Assembly (NCBI GenBank): GCA_902795355.1
Contig: CADBKZ010000012.1
Location: forward strand, 1 to 44,948
Direction: 5' to 3'
Source: an uncultured Ruminococcus sp.
Lineage (GTDB): Bacteria > Bacillota > Clostridia > Oscillospirales > CAG-272
Length of the DNA: 44,948 nt
In this document: positions 6,613 to 14,013 of the stretch, piece after piece
Numbering within the stretch: position 1 is the first letter of the stretch
How the letters are laid out: each line of letters opens with the position of its first letter
Notes under the pieces: model-generated
Seen by the model: only the letters and a program-made list of their open reading frames with translations
Told to the model about the DNA's origin: nothing
Database searches by the model: none
Made by a program: the position numbers and the translations under genes

Positions 6613-7923
6613 ATGACCTACAACAAGAAATCCATCGAGGATGTTGAGATCAAAGCGGGGCAAAAGATATTCGTCCGCTGCGACTTCAACGTTCCCATGA
6701 AGGACGGCGTTATTACCTCGGATAAGCGCATTGTCGGTGCGCTTCCCACCATCAAATACCTGATGGGGAAGGGCGCGAAAGTGATCCTCTCTTCCCACAT
6801 GGGCAAGCCCCATGCCGTCTTTACCCCGAACTTCAAGCTCGATAAGAAAGAGCAGAAGAAAGTGGACGCGCTGCCCGAGGCCGAGCGCGCCGCGGCAACC
6901 GCCGAACTGATTGAAAAGGCGAAGAAGAACGACCCCAAGAAATTTACGCTGGCTCCCGTTGCCGAGCGGCTGAACCAAGATCTCGGCGGCAAGGTGGCGT
7001 TTGCGAAGGACATCATCGGCGACGACGCGAAAGCCAAGATCGCGGCCATGGAGAACGGGACCTGCGTTCTGATTGAGAACGTCCGTTTCGACGCGCGCGA
7101 GACCAAGAACGATCCCGCGTTTGCAAAGGCGTTGGCCGACCTCGCAGGCGAGGGCGGACTGTTCGTCAACGACGCGTTCGGAACGGCGCACCGCGCCCAT
7201 GCTTCCACCGCCGGCGTTGCGGATTATCTCCCAGCCGTTTGCGGCTACCTGATCCAGAAAGAGATCAGCATTATGGGCAAGGCTCTGGAAGATCCCGCAC
7301 GTCCGTTCGTGGCGATTCTCGGCGGCGCGAAGGTTTCGGATAAGATCGGCGTCATCAACAGCCTGATTGAAAAATGCGATACGCTGATCATCGGCGGCGG
7401 CATGGCCTACACGTTCTTTGCCGCCAAGGGCAACTCGGTGGGCACCTCGATTTGCGAGACCGACAAGATTGAGCTTGCCAAAGCGATTATGCAGAAGGCG
7501 AAGGAGAAGGGCGTGAACTTCATTCTCCCCGTGGATAACGTAATCGGCCGCACCTACGACGAGAACACCACCTACATGCGCATGTATTCCAACGCCATTC
7601 CCGACGGCTGGATGGGCCTTGACATCGGCGAAAAGACGCGCGAGCTGTTCGCTAAGTCCATCGAGGGCGCGGGCACCGTGGTCTGGAACGGGCCTATGGG
7701 CGTTTCGGAATGGAAGAACTTTGCCGCGGGCACCGAAGCGGTTGCCGAAGCGGTTGCAAACTCGGGCGCGGTTTCCATCATCGGCGGCGGCGACTCGGCC
7801 GAAGCGGTCGAGCGGCTCGGCTACGGCCCCAAGATGACCCACATCTCCACGGGCGGCGGCGCGTCCCTCGAATTCCTCGAAGGGCTCGAACTCCCCGGCA
7901 TCGCCTGCTTGCAGGATAAATAA
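6613..7923 (+). CDS. pgk: Phosphoglycerate kinase
   Basis: This is the glycolytic enzyme converting 1,3-bisphosphoglycerate and ADP to 3-phosphoglycerate and ATP in the cytoplasm. At 436 aa it is longer than the usual ~395. The N-terminal substrate-site motif [11 protein letters not shown] (22-32), SHMGKP, the LIENVRF block, [14 protein letters not shown], the hinge-region [16 protein letters not shown], and the nucleotide-site VWNGPMGV and GGGDSAEAV are all present. The extra length lies at ~69-110, a charged Lys/Glu-rich insert between the SHMGKP strand and [14 protein letters not shown] precedes the ATG by 8 nt. tpiA follows in the same direction. Confidence 0.98.
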   Translation: MTYNKKSIEDVEIKAGQKIFVRCDFNVPMKDGVITSDKRIVGALPTIKYLMGKGAKVILSSHMGKPHAVFTPNFKLDKKEQKKVDALPEAERAAATAELIEKAKKNDPKKFTLAPVAERLNQDLGGKVAFAKDIIGDDAKAKIAAMENGTCVLIENVRFDARETKNDPAFAKALADLAGEGGLFVNDAFGTAHRAHASTAGVADYLPAVCGYLIQKEISIMGKALEDPARPFVAILGGAKVSDKIGVINSLIEKCDTLIIGGGMAYTFFAAKGNSVGTSICETDKIELAKAIMQKAKEKGVNFILPVDNVIGRTYDENTTYMRMYSNAIPDGWMGLDIGEKTRELFAKSIEGAGTVVWNGPMGVSEWKNFAAGTEAVAEAVANSGAVSIIGGGDSAEAVERLGYGPKMTHISTGGGASLEFLEGLELPGIACLQDK

Positions 7924-8035
7924 GAAGGGCGGAAGGTCGCGGGGAAGGGACTTTTTGAAAAAAGGCCATTCCCCGCACCCCATCCCGAAAAACTTTCCCG
8001 TAAAAAGGGAAAAAACAAACCCCTATCCATTGTGT

Positions 8036-8084
8036 AAAAAGTTTTTGAAAGGGTGCAAGGGAAACTTTTTTCAAAAAGTTTCCC
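8036..8084. repeat. Hairpin element upstream of tpiA
   Basis: The sequence AAAAAGTTTTTGAAAGGG leads into a perfect 12-bp stem GGGAAACTTTTT (8059-8070)/AAAAAGTTTCCC (8073-8084). A longer relative of the same layout precedes the AICAR formyltransferase gene at 35846-35919. It could attenuate tpiA expression or be a REP-like insertion. Confidence 0.6.
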
Positions 8085-8104
8085 CTGCAAACAAAGGTGT
8101 TACT

Positions 8105-8860
8105 ATGAGAAGAACGGTAATTGCAGGGAACTGGAAGATGAACTTTACGCCCGACGAGGCGCGCGCGTTCATCAACGAAGTCAAGCCGCTGGTCGCGGGC
8201 AAGGACAACTGCGATATCATCTTTTGCGCGCCGTATGTGACCATTGCGGCGGCGCAGGATGCGGCGAAAGGCTCGAACATTAAAATCGGGGCGGAGAACG
8301 TCCATTTTGCCGAGAAAGGCGCGTACACCGGCGAGGTTTCGGCCAAAATGCTGACCGCGTGCGGCGTGGAGTATGTGATCGTCGGCCATTCGGAGCGTCG
8401 GCAATACTTCGGCGAGACCGACGAAACGGTGAATCTGCGCGCCAAAGCGGCGTTGGCCGCGGGCATGAAGGTCATCCTTTGCCTCGGCGAGGTCAAGGAG
8501 CAACGTCTGTCCGGCGTTACCAACGAGGTGGTCGCCATGCAGACCAAGCTCGATTTGAAGGACGTGACCGCCGAGCAGATGAAGAACGTGATTATCGCGT
8601 ATGAACCCGTTTGGGCGATCGGAACCGGACTGACCGCCACGCCCGAGCAGGCCGAGGAGACCTGCGCGGTGATCCGCGAAACGCTCGTTTCGCTCTACGG
8701 CAAAGAGGTTGCCGAGGAGACTGCCATTCAGTACGGCGGCTCGATGAACGAGAAGAACGCGGCCGAATTGCTCGCCAAACCCAACGTGGACGGCGGGTTG
8801 ATCGGCGGCGCGTCGCTTGTGGCGGAGAAATTTGCCGTAATCGTAAACGCGGCGCAATAA
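8105..8860 (+). CDS. tpiA: Triosephosphate isomerase
   Basis: This interconverts dihydroxyacetone phosphate and glyceraldehyde 3-phosphate. The 251-aa length is normal. Catalytic residues are in place: N9/K11 in AGNWKMN, H95 in IVGHSERR, E167 in AYEPVWAIGTG, and the phosphate-binding GGS and GLIGGASL near the end. The ATG at 8105 follows AAAGGTG; an upstream in-frame extension runs through the hairpin element and has no homology. It lies 181 bp after pgk and is probably co-transcribed with it, though the hairpin between may change its level. Confidence 0.98.
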   Translation: MRRTVIAGNWKMNFTPDEARAFINEVKPLVAGKDNCDIIFCAPYVTIAAAQDAAKGSNIKIGAENVHFAEKGAYTGEVSAKMLTACGVEYVIVGHSERRQYFGETDETVNLRAKAALAAGMKVILCLGEVKEQRLSGVTNEVVAMQTKLDLKDVTAEQMKNVIIAYEPVWAIGTGLTATPEQAEETCAVIRETLVSLYGKEVAEETAIQYGGSMNEKNAAELLAKPNVDGGLIGGASLVAEKFAVIVNAAQ

Positions 8861-8885
8861 GGGATCGATACAGATTAAGACCTTA

Positions 8886-8931
8886 AGAGGGGGCGCTTCT
8901 TTCTTCACGCGAAGAAAGAAGCGCCCCCTCT
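8886..8931. terminator. Long perfect hairpin after tpiA (21-bp stem)
   Basis: Arms AGAGGGGGCGCTTCTTTCTTC (first 20 of which are quoted as AGAGGGGGCGCTTCTTTCTT plus C) at 8886-8906 and their complement at 8911-8931 enclose the loop ACGC. It is preceded by TAAGACCTT. No U-tract follows. It belongs to a family of post-stop hairpins in this window. Confidence 0.65.
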
Positions 8932-9026
8932 CAAACGCTCTCCCCGAAGAAAGAAGGAACGCGGAAAAGAGGAATTGGAATAGACTCCTCGCCTTATACA
9001 ACGAAAAAAAGGGAAACCCCAAAACA

Positions 9027-9066
9027 AAGGGGCGGGGATTTTCTTGCAAGAAAATCCCCGCCCCTT
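9027..9066. terminator. Perfect 19-bp hairpin between convergent genes
   Basis: AAGGGGCGGGGATTTTCTT (9027-9045) pairs with its complement at 9048-9066. It sits between tpiA and the convergent gene ending at 9085 and could terminate both. Confidence 0.6.
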
Positions 9067-9084
9067 CCACAAGGTCTGATCCCC

Positions 9085-9639
9085 CTATCGGGATTCTTCC
9101 CATTCGTATTTGCGGGCATCGTAGTAAAGATCCACGCGGCGGCGGGGCTTGCGGCCCACGCTAACGAGAAAGAACGTGTCGCGGGTGTTCATTTCGTCAA
9201 TGGGGACGTCGCGAAGGATGGTGACTTTGCCGCCCTTGCGAAAATGAAACGTGGTAACGGTAATCCGTTTTCCGCTTTCGGCGGGCGGGTCGCCGCGCCG
9301 CCGTCGGCGTTGCCGGTCGGTAACAAGAACAATTTCGTCCGCGTAGACCAAAAAGCGTCCTTTCCGAATTTTGAAAAGACGGACGACCGACTGCAAAAAC
9401 AGCGCGAGTAAGAGAACCGCCGCGCCGATCAGAAAGACGCCGAACGAGACCCCCGCCACCGCGGGCAAGCCGAACCCGTCGTCAACCGTGTTCGCAATCA
9501 GACCGCATCCGAGCGGCAGAAACACGAGCAGCAGGAAAAGAGCCAACCCGCCGTAGAGCGCGACGGAGACTTTTTCGTTGTTTTCCAACTCGCGGCGGAT
9601 CTTCTCGCGCGTCAGAATCTGTTTTTTCGGTTCGGCCAT
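9085..9639 (-). CDS. Uncharacterised two-TM membrane protein
   Basis: The 184-aa protein has a cytoplasmic N-terminal helix (KKQILTREKIRRELENNEKV), a first TM at ~28-52 (ALYGGLALFLLLVFLPLGCG), a second at ~62-84 (GVSFGVFLIGAAVLLLALFL), then a basic RQRRRRRG linker and a beta-rich soluble tail (ITVTTFHFRKGGKVTILRDVP). The start at 9639 is preferred because GGCGGTGA lies just upstream; ten more in-frame residues run back to 9669 into the promoter -10. I do not recognise the family. The tail has a membrane-anchored PH-like flavour, but that is a guess. Confidence 0.75.
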   Translation of the reverse strand: MAEPKKQILTREKIRRELENNEKVSVALYGGLALFLLLVFLPLGCGLIANTVDDGFGLPAVAGVSFGVFLIGAAVLLLALFLQSVVRLFKIRKGRFLVYADEIVLVTDRQRRRRRGDPPAESGKRITVTTFHFRKGGKVTILRDVPIDEMNTRDTFFLVSVGRKPRRRVDLYYDARKYEWEESR

Positions 9640-9668
9640 CTCTTCACCGCCTTTCTGCTGATAGAACA

Positions 9669-9697
9669 ATTATATCACAAAAGCTTTTTCTTTTCAA
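9669..9697 (-). promoter_or_regulatory. Promoter of the two-TM protein gene
   Basis: On the minus strand, TTGAAA (9697-9692), a 17-bp spacer and TATAAT (9674-9669). Confidence 0.75.
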
Positions 9698-9710
9698 TAC
9701 GAATCCATAA

Positions 9711-9737
9711 AAATGCTTTTCGCTTCGGGCGAAAAGC
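9711..9737 (-). terminator. Intrinsic terminator of the tRNA operon
   Basis: GCTTTTCGC pairs with GCGAAAAGC around a 5-nt loop. Read on the minus strand it is followed by ATTTTTAT, a U-tract, and lies downstream of tRNA-Cys, the last gene of the operon. Confidence 0.75.
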
Positions 9738-9764
9738 GCCGGTTCGTCGGGGAGAGTGGCGTCT

Positions 9765-9804
9765 CCAGCAGAAAAGCACCCCCGCGGGGGTGCTTTTCTG
9801 CTGG
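9765..9804. repeat. 19-bp perfect hairpin overlapping the tRNA-Cys 3' end
   Basis: CCAGCAGAAAAGCACCCCC (9765-9783) pairs with its complement at 9786-9804, which includes the encoded CCA of tRNA-Cys. It could act as a processing or termination signal for the precursor. Confidence 0.7.
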
Positions 9805-9875
9805 AGGCGCCACCCGGAATCGGACCGGGGATGAAGGTTTTGCAGACCTCTGCCTTACCGCTTGGCTATGGCGCC
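9802..9875 (-). tRNA. tRNA-Cys (GCA)
   Basis: The acceptor GGCGCC is matched at both ends; the anticodon loop CTGCAAA gives GCA, the T-arm is GGTCCGATTCC, and CCA is encoded. It is the last of five tRNAs in the minus-strand operon. Confidence 0.95.
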
Positions 9876-9926
9876 TTGTTCTTTTTTTGGAAAAACGGGT
9901 ACGAAACATGCTTCGTACCCGTTCGT

Positions 9927-10002
9927 TGGAGCGGATTACGGGGCTCGAACCCGCCACCTCCACCTTGGCAAGGTGGCGCTCTACCAAATGAGCTAAATCC
10001 GC
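9927..10002 (-). tRNA. tRNA-Gly (GCC)
   Basis: Acceptor GCGGATT/AATCCGC, anticodon loop TTGCCAA (GCC), T-loop GGTTCGAGCC and encoded CCA. Confidence 0.95.
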
Positions 10003-10006
10003 GGAA

Positions 10007-10082
10007 TGGTGCCTCCGGTCGGAATCGAACCAACGACACGGGGATTTTCAGTCCCCTGCTCTACCAACTGAGCTACAGAGGC
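10007..10082 (-). tRNA. tRNA-Phe (GAA)
   Basis: Acceptor GCCTCTG/CGGAGGC with one G-U pair, anticodon loop CTGAAAA (GAA), T-loop GGTTCGATTCC and encoded CCA. Confidence 0.95.
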
Positions 10083-10150
10083 ATACAGCAAGGGCTGTAT
10101 TCTTTATGAAATCGCGCTGCCCGAGGGGGCGATGCGCGTGGTTTTTTCAG

Positions 10151-10227
10151 TGGCGATCCGGATGGGGGTCGAACCCACGACCTCTAGCGTGACAGGCTAG
10201 CGCTCTAACCAACTGAGCTACCGGACC
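10151..10227 (-). tRNA. tRNA-Asp (GTC)
   Basis: Acceptor GGTCCGG/CCGGATC, anticodon loop CTGTCAC (GTC), discriminator G typical of Asp, and encoded CCA. Confidence 0.95.
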
Positions 10228-10338
10228 GTAAATGGGGAAAATCAGGATCGGAGACCGGAACCGCACCGTTGCGGAGCGAAGTTCAGGGTTGCTCCATGCT
10301 TCCCCGAGGATTGGGAGCGGCAACTTGCCGCCCGCTGC

Positions 10339-10414
10339 TGGTGGGAACAACAGGGCTCGAACCTATGACCCTCTGCTTGTAAGGCAGATGCTCTCCCAAC
10401 TGAGCTATGCTCCC
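10339..10414 (-). tRNA. tRNA-Val (TAC)
   Basis: Acceptor GGGAGCA/TGTTCCC, anticodon loop CTTACAA (TAC) and encoded CCA. It is the first tRNA transcribed in the operon, 21 bp after the proximal -10. Confidence 0.95.
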
Positions 10415-10434
10415 TAATTTTCGAACGCTTGAAT

Positions 10435-10463
10435 ATTATACCATAATCGGGAACGTTTGTCAA
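10435..10463 (-). promoter_or_regulatory. Proximal consensus promoter of the tRNA operon
   Basis: Minus strand: TTGACA (10463-10458), a 17-bp spacer and TATAAT (10440-10435), both consensus. Confidence 0.9.
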
Positions 10464-10517
10464 CAGGTTTTTCAAAAGTTTTCGGAGAAATTTCGAAAAT
10501 CCGTCCACGGCTTTCCC

Positions 10518-10546
10518 ATTATAGCATAAACGCGAGGGGTTGTCAA
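10518..10546 (-). promoter_or_regulatory. Distal consensus promoter of the tRNA operon
   Basis: A second perfect set lies 83 bp upstream: TTGACA (10546-10541), 17 bp, TATAAT (10523-10518). Tandem consensus promoters are typical of stable-RNA operons. Confidence 0.88.
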
Positions 10547-10604
10547 TCCTTTTTCAAAAATTTTTTGAATTTTTCGGGCGGCGGGGACGCATGGAAAAGA
10601 AAAA

Positions 10605-10771
10605 ACTCCTTCCGCCTCGCTTTGCTCGGCGCCTCCCCCAACGGAGGAGGTAAAAGTAGTTTGCAAGCGGAAAGAATTGCCGACATGATATTTTTCCAAC
10701 GGGAAGTTACCGAAAACCTCCACCATTGGGGGAGGAGGCGCGGGCTACTTGCAGCGCGTGACGGAAGGAGT
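10605..10771. repeat. MITE-like repeat element, 167 bp, copy 1
   Basis: Terminal inverted repeats ACTCCTTCCG and CGGAAGGAGT enclose two internal palindromes (GCGCCTCCCCCAACGGAGGAGGT and a mirrored CCTCC...GGGGGAGGAGGCGC part). The same architecture recurs at 23899-24072 and 28898-29089. Confidence 0.75.
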
Positions 10772-10814
10772 AAAAAAAAGAGAGACGCAGCGCGGCGGCG
10801 GGAGCGTCTCTCGG

Positions 10815-11150
10815 TCAGAGCAATTGCAGGTAGGCGAGCAGGAGTTTCATTTGGCGGTCGTCCAACTTTTTGCGGGTCTGCTGGCCGCCGGAAAGGACGA
10901 CGACCTCGGAGACGGTTTCGGGGAGAGCGGACGGGGGATCGGCGGGGGACGAGGGGGAAGGGACAAGGCCGGCGAAATAATCCAAGGAGACATGGAAGAA
11001 GGAAGCGAAGCGGATGGCGAGGGCGAGGGGGATGTCGCTTTCGCCGCTTTCGTAGCGGCGGTATTGGTTGGGGTGCATGAACATTTTTTCGGCCATATCC
11101 TTTTGGAAAAGGTCGGCGTCCTCGCGGAGATCGCGCAAACGGTAAGGCAT
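10815..11150 (-). CDS. Xre-family HTH transcriptional regulator
   Basis: The 111-aa protein has an N-terminal HTH at ~5-62: LRDLREDADLFQKDMAEKM, FMHPNQYRRYESGESDIP, LALAIRFASFFHVSLDYFAG. A Pro/Ser/Ala-rich linker (~63-85) leads to a helical tail (RQMKLLLAYLQLL), probably for dimerisation. It is divergent from the lipoprotein gene at 11300; the 149-bp gap contains three related palindromes, so it probably represses itself and/or the lipoprotein pair. A minus-strand -10 (TATAAT, 11205-11200) is present but its -35 is poor, which suits a weak or regulated promoter. Confidence 0.88.
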   Translation of the reverse strand: MPYRLRDLREDADLFQKDMAEKMFMHPNQYRRYESGESDIPLALAIRFASFFHVSLDYFAGLVPSPSSPADPPSALPETVSEVVVLSGGQQTRKKLDDRQMKLLLAYLQLL

Positions 11151-11212
11151 AGGGAGACCCCCTTTTGTGAGTTTTTGACAAGAAAGTATCTATAAATCTA
11201 TTATACCCGAAA

Positions 11213-11279
11213 AACACGAATTTGTGTTGACAAACACAATTTTGTGTGTTATAATATTTAACAAAACACAAAATTGTGT
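11213..11279 (+). promoter_or_regulatory. Promoter of the lipoprotein pair overlaid by three Xre-type operators
   Basis: TTGACA (11227-11232), 17 bp, TATAAT (11250-11255). Palindromes are ACACGAATTTGTGT (11214-11227, imperfect), ACACAATTTTGTGT (11234-11247, inside the spacer) and ACACAAAATTGTGT (11266-11279), with centres 20 and 32 bp apart. Occupancy would block the polymerase. The divergent Xre gene is the obvious candidate binder. Confidence 0.87.
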
Positions 11280-11299
11280 GAAAAAAGGAGAAAAACAAC

Positions 11300-13999
11300 A
11301 TGAAACGAATTTTGTTCATCTCGGCAATTCTTTTTGCGGTTGTCTCTCTCTTCGCCGCGTGCGGGAGCAAGAGTAACAAAGACAGTAGCACCATGACCGA
11401 GCCAATCAAACAACAGGAATATAACATTACCTACCATATGAATGACGGAAAAAGCGGATCGGTTAAAAGACAAACCGAAAAGCGACTGGTCACATATATT
11501 CCCGAGCGCGAGGGTTATGAGTTCGGCGGTTGGTATTGCGACGCCGATTTGTTCTTACCATGGGACACGGAAGAAAAAGTTACATCTGATCTTGAGCTTT
11601 ATGCCGAGTGGATTGAGTTGCCCACCGTTGAGGGGCAGTTATCTGCACCGAAAGTGACCGTAAAAGACAATGTGTTTTCGTGGAAACCTGTTAGCGGTGC
11701 AAACGGTTACCGCGTTCGCGTCAGCTATCAAGGATATACTGAAAACTATATTTGGGAAGATGTTGTGAACGACACAACATGGGCATTCCCAGAAGACAAG
11801 GAAGCGGATGTATATATGGTGCGAATCTGCGCAAACGGAAACGGTGTTGATACGATCAATTCCGTTTATATCACCCGTCGGTTTGCCCTTCGCGTACTCT
11901 CTGCCACGGATAATATTGCCCTTGATCGAGCAACCTCTCTTTTATCTTGGAATGCGGTGGAAAACGCGGAAGAATATGCGGTTTATGTGGACGGGAAAAA
12001 GGTCAGCACACAAACCGAAACCGCCTTCAATTTTTCCGAATATGATGCAAACAAATATTCGGTCAAAATTCAGGCAACCAAACCAAATTGGAAAACCTCC
12101 TCGAAAGAGGTTACTATCAATAAGCAAACTCTGCGCGTTCCGAATGTGATTCTTTCAATCAATTCCGATACGAAAACCTATGTGCTGGAATGGGACAGCG
12201 TGACCCACGCTACCGATTACATTCTCAACTTTGATGGCAAAGAAGTGCGTGTGAAAGAAAAGAAATACACATTCAACAACGATTCTGATGTGTGGAGCAA
12301 CGCGCAAACCGTTTCCTTTACGGTCAATGCCTATAGCGACAGCGGCGACTACTATATGTCCACAGGCGGACAGACCTATACCGCGAGCAAGCTCTATACG
12401 CTGACGGTAGAAAACGGAACGGGCGATGATATCAATGTAGAACTGCGCGGCACATTTTGGGCGCCCGTTACCGTTTCGTTCGATCTCAACGGCGCGAGCG
12501 GAATGGTAGCAAGTCAGACAATAACAAAAACCAACGCATTAACATATCCGGAACTGCCGGAGAGAGAGGGCTACATTTTCCGAGGATGGTTCAGTGAACC
12601 AGAATGCATGAATGTATTTGACTTCACACAAACACTGAAAAACGATGTCACTCTTTATGCAGGGTGGTATAAATTGCCGAGCAACGGCACCTTTGTGGAA
12701 CTGTCAAGCGGGAAAAAATTTGAAAGTACTTCCTCTTATACCTATACTTATTTTCGCTCGTTGTCGGGGCATTATCTGACAATTACTTATCAGCAGGATG
12801 ACAGATCTCCGACATCTTATATGTATTTCTATGATGTTACTGCAGGTCAACCGGTGGGAAATGATGGAGACAATGAATGGAGTTTCAGCAACCCTGTTCC
12901 CGCACAAACGTCGTTTTCCGTGAAAGCGGGGCATGTGTATTATGTGCGCACGCATTCTTCAAGCAAGACCAATCTGGATTTTACATTTTATGAAGCCAGA
13001 AATGTAATATCTTTTATCCCTGACGATGGCGGCAAAGCTATCAGTGATTATGTGTTGCATACGGCATCCAAGAAGATGAGCAATACCGTGATCTATGGGG
13101 AAACTTACTCGGTGGCAAATTTGGCACAATTGGGCTATTCCGCAATCGGGTCGTTCGACGGCGATTCCATTCAAGAAGTCGTGATTCCCGCGAAAAATTG
13201 CACCTTTACCGTCAAAGGTTTCACAGTTGCAACCGAGATGATAAACTTTGAATTTGAATCAACGGCAACAACTTGCAAAATTACGGGCGTAAAAAACAAA
13301 ACCATAACCGATCTAACATTGCCGGAATATGTTACCTCTATATCATGGGGGGCGTTTTCCGAGTGCTCAAATGTCAAAAGTGCAACTGTTCCAACTTGGG
13401 CAATCTCGTGTCTACCAAAAGACAACTTGACATCGGTTGTTATTACGAGTGGAACAAGCATTGAGAAATACGGATTCAGAGATTGTACCTGTTTAATGGG
13501 CATTACGATTCCGGATAGCGTTACGAGCATTGGTTACGGTGCATTTATTCGCTGTACTGCATTAGAAAAAATTTCGGTTCCAAATAGTGTTTCAAAAATA
13601 GATGATTGCGCATTTAAGGGGTGCACGAATTTAGTAGAAGTTAAATTACCGAATACATTAACAGAGTATGGGCAACAAATTTTTACGGACACTGGATTAT
13701 CAGAAATCGTAATTCCGGATGGTGTTACATCTATTGGAGTATGTGAGTTTGCTGAGTGTTTTAATTTAAAAACAATTATAGTTCCCAAAAGTGTGACAAG
13801 CATTGGATCAACAATTTTTCAATATTTGGCTCTCCATTCAATATCTATCCATTATAACGGCACTCAAGAGGAATGGGAAAATATAGAAAAAAGTTCTAAT
13901 TGGTGCGGGTCTGATCAGTATGATTTTGATAATGGGGGAACGCCTGTACCCGTCTATATAACTGTTTTTTGTATCGATGGCGTGATAAATTACAATTAA
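11300..13999 (+). CDS. Large surface lipoprotein with InlB B-repeats and BspA-type LRRs
   Basis: The start follows AAAGGAG. The signal peptide ends in the lipobox LFAAC (Cys21), so the 899-aa protein should be lipid-anchored outside the membrane. Residues 41-104 and ~390-455 are Listeria-Bacteroides (InlB B) repeats, each with the REGY-F-GW and LYAEW/LYAGW ends. Between them are beta-sandwich-like segments (LSWNAVENAEEYAVYVDGK, YVLEWDSVTHATDYIL), fibronectin III-like. Residues ~660-870 are BspA-type leucine-rich repeats (ITIPDSVTSIGYGAF, ISVPNSVSKIDDCAF, IVIPDGVTSIG). Such proteins usually bind host or glycan ligands. DNA is A+T-richer than the neighbours, which suggests transfer. It is followed 14 bp later by a second lipoprotein gene. 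Confidence 0.88.
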   Translation: MKRILFISAILFAVVSLFAACGSKSNKDSSTMTEPIKQQEYNITYHMNDGKSGSVKRQTEKRLVTYIPEREGYEFGGWYCDADLFLPWDTEEKVTSDLELYAEWIELPTVEGQLSAPKVTVKDNVFSWKPVSGANGYRVRVSYQGYTENYIWEDVVNDTTWAFPEDKEADVYMVRICANGNGVDTINSVYITRRFALRVLSATDNIALDRATSLLSWNAVENAEEYAVYVDGKKVSTQTETAFNFSEYDANKYSVKIQATKPNWKTSSKEVTINKQTLRVPNVILSINSDTKTYVLEWDSVTHATDYILNFDGKEVRVKEKKYTFNNDSDVWSNAQTVSFTVNAYSDSGDYYMSTGGQTYTASKLYTLTVENGTGDDINVELRGTFWAPVTVSFDLNGASGMVASQTITKTNALTYPELPEREGYIFRGWFSEPECMNVFDFTQTLKNDVTLYAGWYKLPSNGTFVELSSGKKFESTSSYTYTYFRSLSGHYLTITYQQDDRSPTSYMYFYDVTAGQPVGNDGDNEWSFSNPVPAQTSFSVKAGHVYYVRTHSSSKTNLDFTFYEARNVISFIPDDGGKAISDYVLHTASKKMSNTVIYGETYSVANLAQLGYSAIGSFDGDSIQEVVIPAKNCTFTVKGFTVATEMINFEFESTATTCKITGVKNKTITDLTLPEYVTSISWGAFSECSNVKSATVPTWAISCLPKDNLTSVVITSGTSIEKYGFRDCTCLMGITIPDSVTSIGYGAFIRCTALEKISVPNSVSKIDDCAFKGCTNLVEVKLPNTLTEYGQQIFTDTGLSEIVIPDGVTSIGVCEFAECFNLKTIIVPKSVTSIGSTIFQYLALHSISIHYNGTQEEWENIEKSSNWCGSDQYDFDNGGTPVPVYITVFCIDGVINYN

Positions 14000-14013
14000 A
14001 AGGAGATTTTGAA

